Of a DNA stretch of 64,000 nucleotides, positions 63,045-64,000 are shown piece after piece. The translations under genes were made by a program, and so were the position numbers. This stretch comes from Flavobacterium sp. SUN046. GTDB lineage: Bacteria; Bacteroidota; Bacteroidia; Flavobacteriales; Flavobacteriaceae. Below the pieces are notes generated by a model that worked only from the letters and a program-made list of their open reading frames with translations, ran no database searches and was not told the origin of the DNA. Numbering within the stretch: the first letter of the stretch is position 1; the number at the start of each line of letters is the position of its first letter. The stretch spans positions 248,001-312,000 of the forward strand of contig NZ_JAPQNT010000002.1 of the NCBI RefSeq assembly GCF_028867965.1. The letters are read 5' to 3'.

Positions 63045-64000
63045 TTATCTTTAGTTGTTTTGGCTTTTTGTTGATAATAATTTGGAGGAAATCCGTTTAG
63101 CGTTCGCCAGATTTCAAACCAAACCGGAACGTTATCCAACAACGCAAGTGTTTGCGCTCCAGAACCCATACTGACTTGTTTTGGCCATTTTGCTTCGGTC
63201 TCATCGGGTGCAATTAGCACTCTAAATTTGCCATTTTCGCTAATAAAATTTTCAACAGCGACTATTTTACCACCAAAAGTTCCGTAACTCATGTTAGGCC
63301 AGCCAGAAAATACAATTGTTGGCCAACCATCGAACCAAACGCGCACTTTTTCACCTTTGTGAACCAGCGGTAAATCATTCGGATTGACATAAGTTTCAAC
63401 AGCAATATCATATTTAGATGGCATGATACCAACAATTTGAGTTCCTTCTTTGATAGTTTCTCCAATTCCAGATTGTAAAGCACGGTTTATATAGCCACTT
63501 TGAGGTGCTTTTATGTAATACATTCCGTTTCGTATTTTGTAATTGCTGTATTGATTTTCTAACTTATTTACTTGAGCTTTAGTGTCATATTGATTGCTCA
63601 AAGCAGTATATTGATCACTTCTTGCTTTAGAATCTTTCTCGGCATATTCTGCAGAAATTCTATTTACTTCTACTTTAGCATTTATTAATTCGTTTTGACT
63701 TGAGATGTATTTATTTTCTTGAGTTATAATTTTAGCTTCAACATCTTGTAATTTTAATTTTTTTTCTTCTACATCAGTCAATGGTTTTAAACCTTCTTTG
63801 TTTAAAGTAATTGCACGATTGAATTGTGTTGTGGCGATTTTAACTTGGGTTCTAACGGCAATTAAATCGATGCTATCACTTTTTACTTTTAAAATGGCTT
63901 GTCGAATTTTGTTTTTTGCCTGTTGTAATTTCAAATTCTTTTCGTTTTCAATTGCTGTAATTTGTGCCGAAAGCGAAGTTACTTTTCCGCCATAGGATTC
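63038..64000 (-). CDS. HlyD family membrane fusion protein (5' partial)
   Basis: The frame is open to the window edge (the TTG at 63934 is internal), so only the C-terminal ~320 residues are seen. A long coiled-coil hairpin (about the first 160 residues: KLQQAKNKIRQAILKVKSDSIDLIAVRTQVKIAT ... AEYAEKDSKARSDQYTALSNQYDTKAQVNKLENQ) is followed by the lipoyl/beta-barrel segment (GMYYIKAPQSGYINRALQSGIGETIKEGTQIVGIMP, VHKGEKVRVWFDGWPTIVFSGWPNMSYGTFGGKIVAVENFI). Such adaptors link an inner-membrane pump to TolC. The pump gene is probably beyond the window. Confidence 0.87.
   Translation of the reverse strand, partial: ESYGGKVTSLSAQITAIENEKNLKLQQAKNKIRQAILKVKSDSIDLIAVRTQVKIATTQFNRAITLNKEGLKPLTDVEEKKLKLQDVEAKIITQENKYISSQNELINAKVEVNRISAEYAEKDSKARSDQYTALSNQYDTKAQVNKLENQYSNYKIRNGMYYIKAPQSGYINRALQSGIGETIKEGTQIVGIMPSKYDIAVETYVNPNDLPLVHKGEKVRVWFDGWPTIVFSGWPNMSYGTFGGKIVAVENFISENGKFRVLIAPDETEAKWPKQVSMGSGAQTLALLDNVPVWFEIWRTLNGFPPNYYQQKAKTTKDKK

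Overview
The window looks like a chromosomal segment of a low-GC Flavobacteriaceae bacterium, most likely Flavobacterium or a close relative. The evidence is a type B type IX secretion (T9SS) C-terminal domain, a PorP/SprF-like protein, a LETM1-related biofilm-associated protein, a fused E1 alpha/beta dehydrogenase, and promoter boxes of the Bacteroidetes form TAnnTTTG placed just upstream of start codons. I see no rRNA, tRNA, CRISPR array, prophage or insertion sequence. After start-codon correction no gene-free stretch exceeds 300 bases; the longest is 53045-53332.

Layout. 1-10874 (+): a giant tandem-repeat cell-surface protein (5' end outside the window), then a PorP/SprF-family outer-membrane protein and an OmpA/PD40 protein, a T9SS surface-adhesin operon. 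10919-13321 (-): fused 2-oxoacid dehydrogenase E1. 13509-18630 (-): an overlapping operon of MBOAT O-acyltransferase, SGNH-like partner and an outer-membrane protein with a degenerate M1-peptidase-like domain. 18717-19906 (-): LOG-family and DinB-like proteins. 20007-26405 (-): an AraC regulator and a seven-gene redox/detoxification operon (beta-barrel, MBL hydrolase, SnoaL-like, SDR, cupin, carboxymuconolactone decarboxylase-like, aldo/keto reductase). 26492-41374: mostly housekeeping genes (GNAT, uvrA, ClC channel, SIMPL protein, AlkD-like glycosylase, gamma-glutamyltransferase, ACP phosphodiesterase, glmM) mixed with secreted proteins of unknown function.

41461-48665 is the most unusual part. 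selO is followed by a convergent-free minus-strand pair, an animal-type heme peroxidase without a signal peptide and a beta-barrel protein with a Cys-rich tail. These diverge from a plus-strand operon of an unknown membrane-anchored protein, a seven-segment membrane protein, a histidine kinase and a LuxR-type response regulator. Between the divergent operons lies an array of sites repeated every 23 bp, a candidate shared operator.

48712-64000: an S41-protease lipoprotein, a class V aminotransferase, ilvE, a small operon of DUF4920 protein, CxxCH lipoprotein and mnmD, two tandem small paralogues each with its own terminator, oxyR diverging from a SulP transporter plus two beta-carbonic anhydrases (bicarbonate handling), and a type I secretion-like set (HlyD-type protein cut by the window end, TolC, LETM1-related protein). 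Several palindromic intergenic elements, two of them clearly related (37466 and 41387), are scattered through the window.
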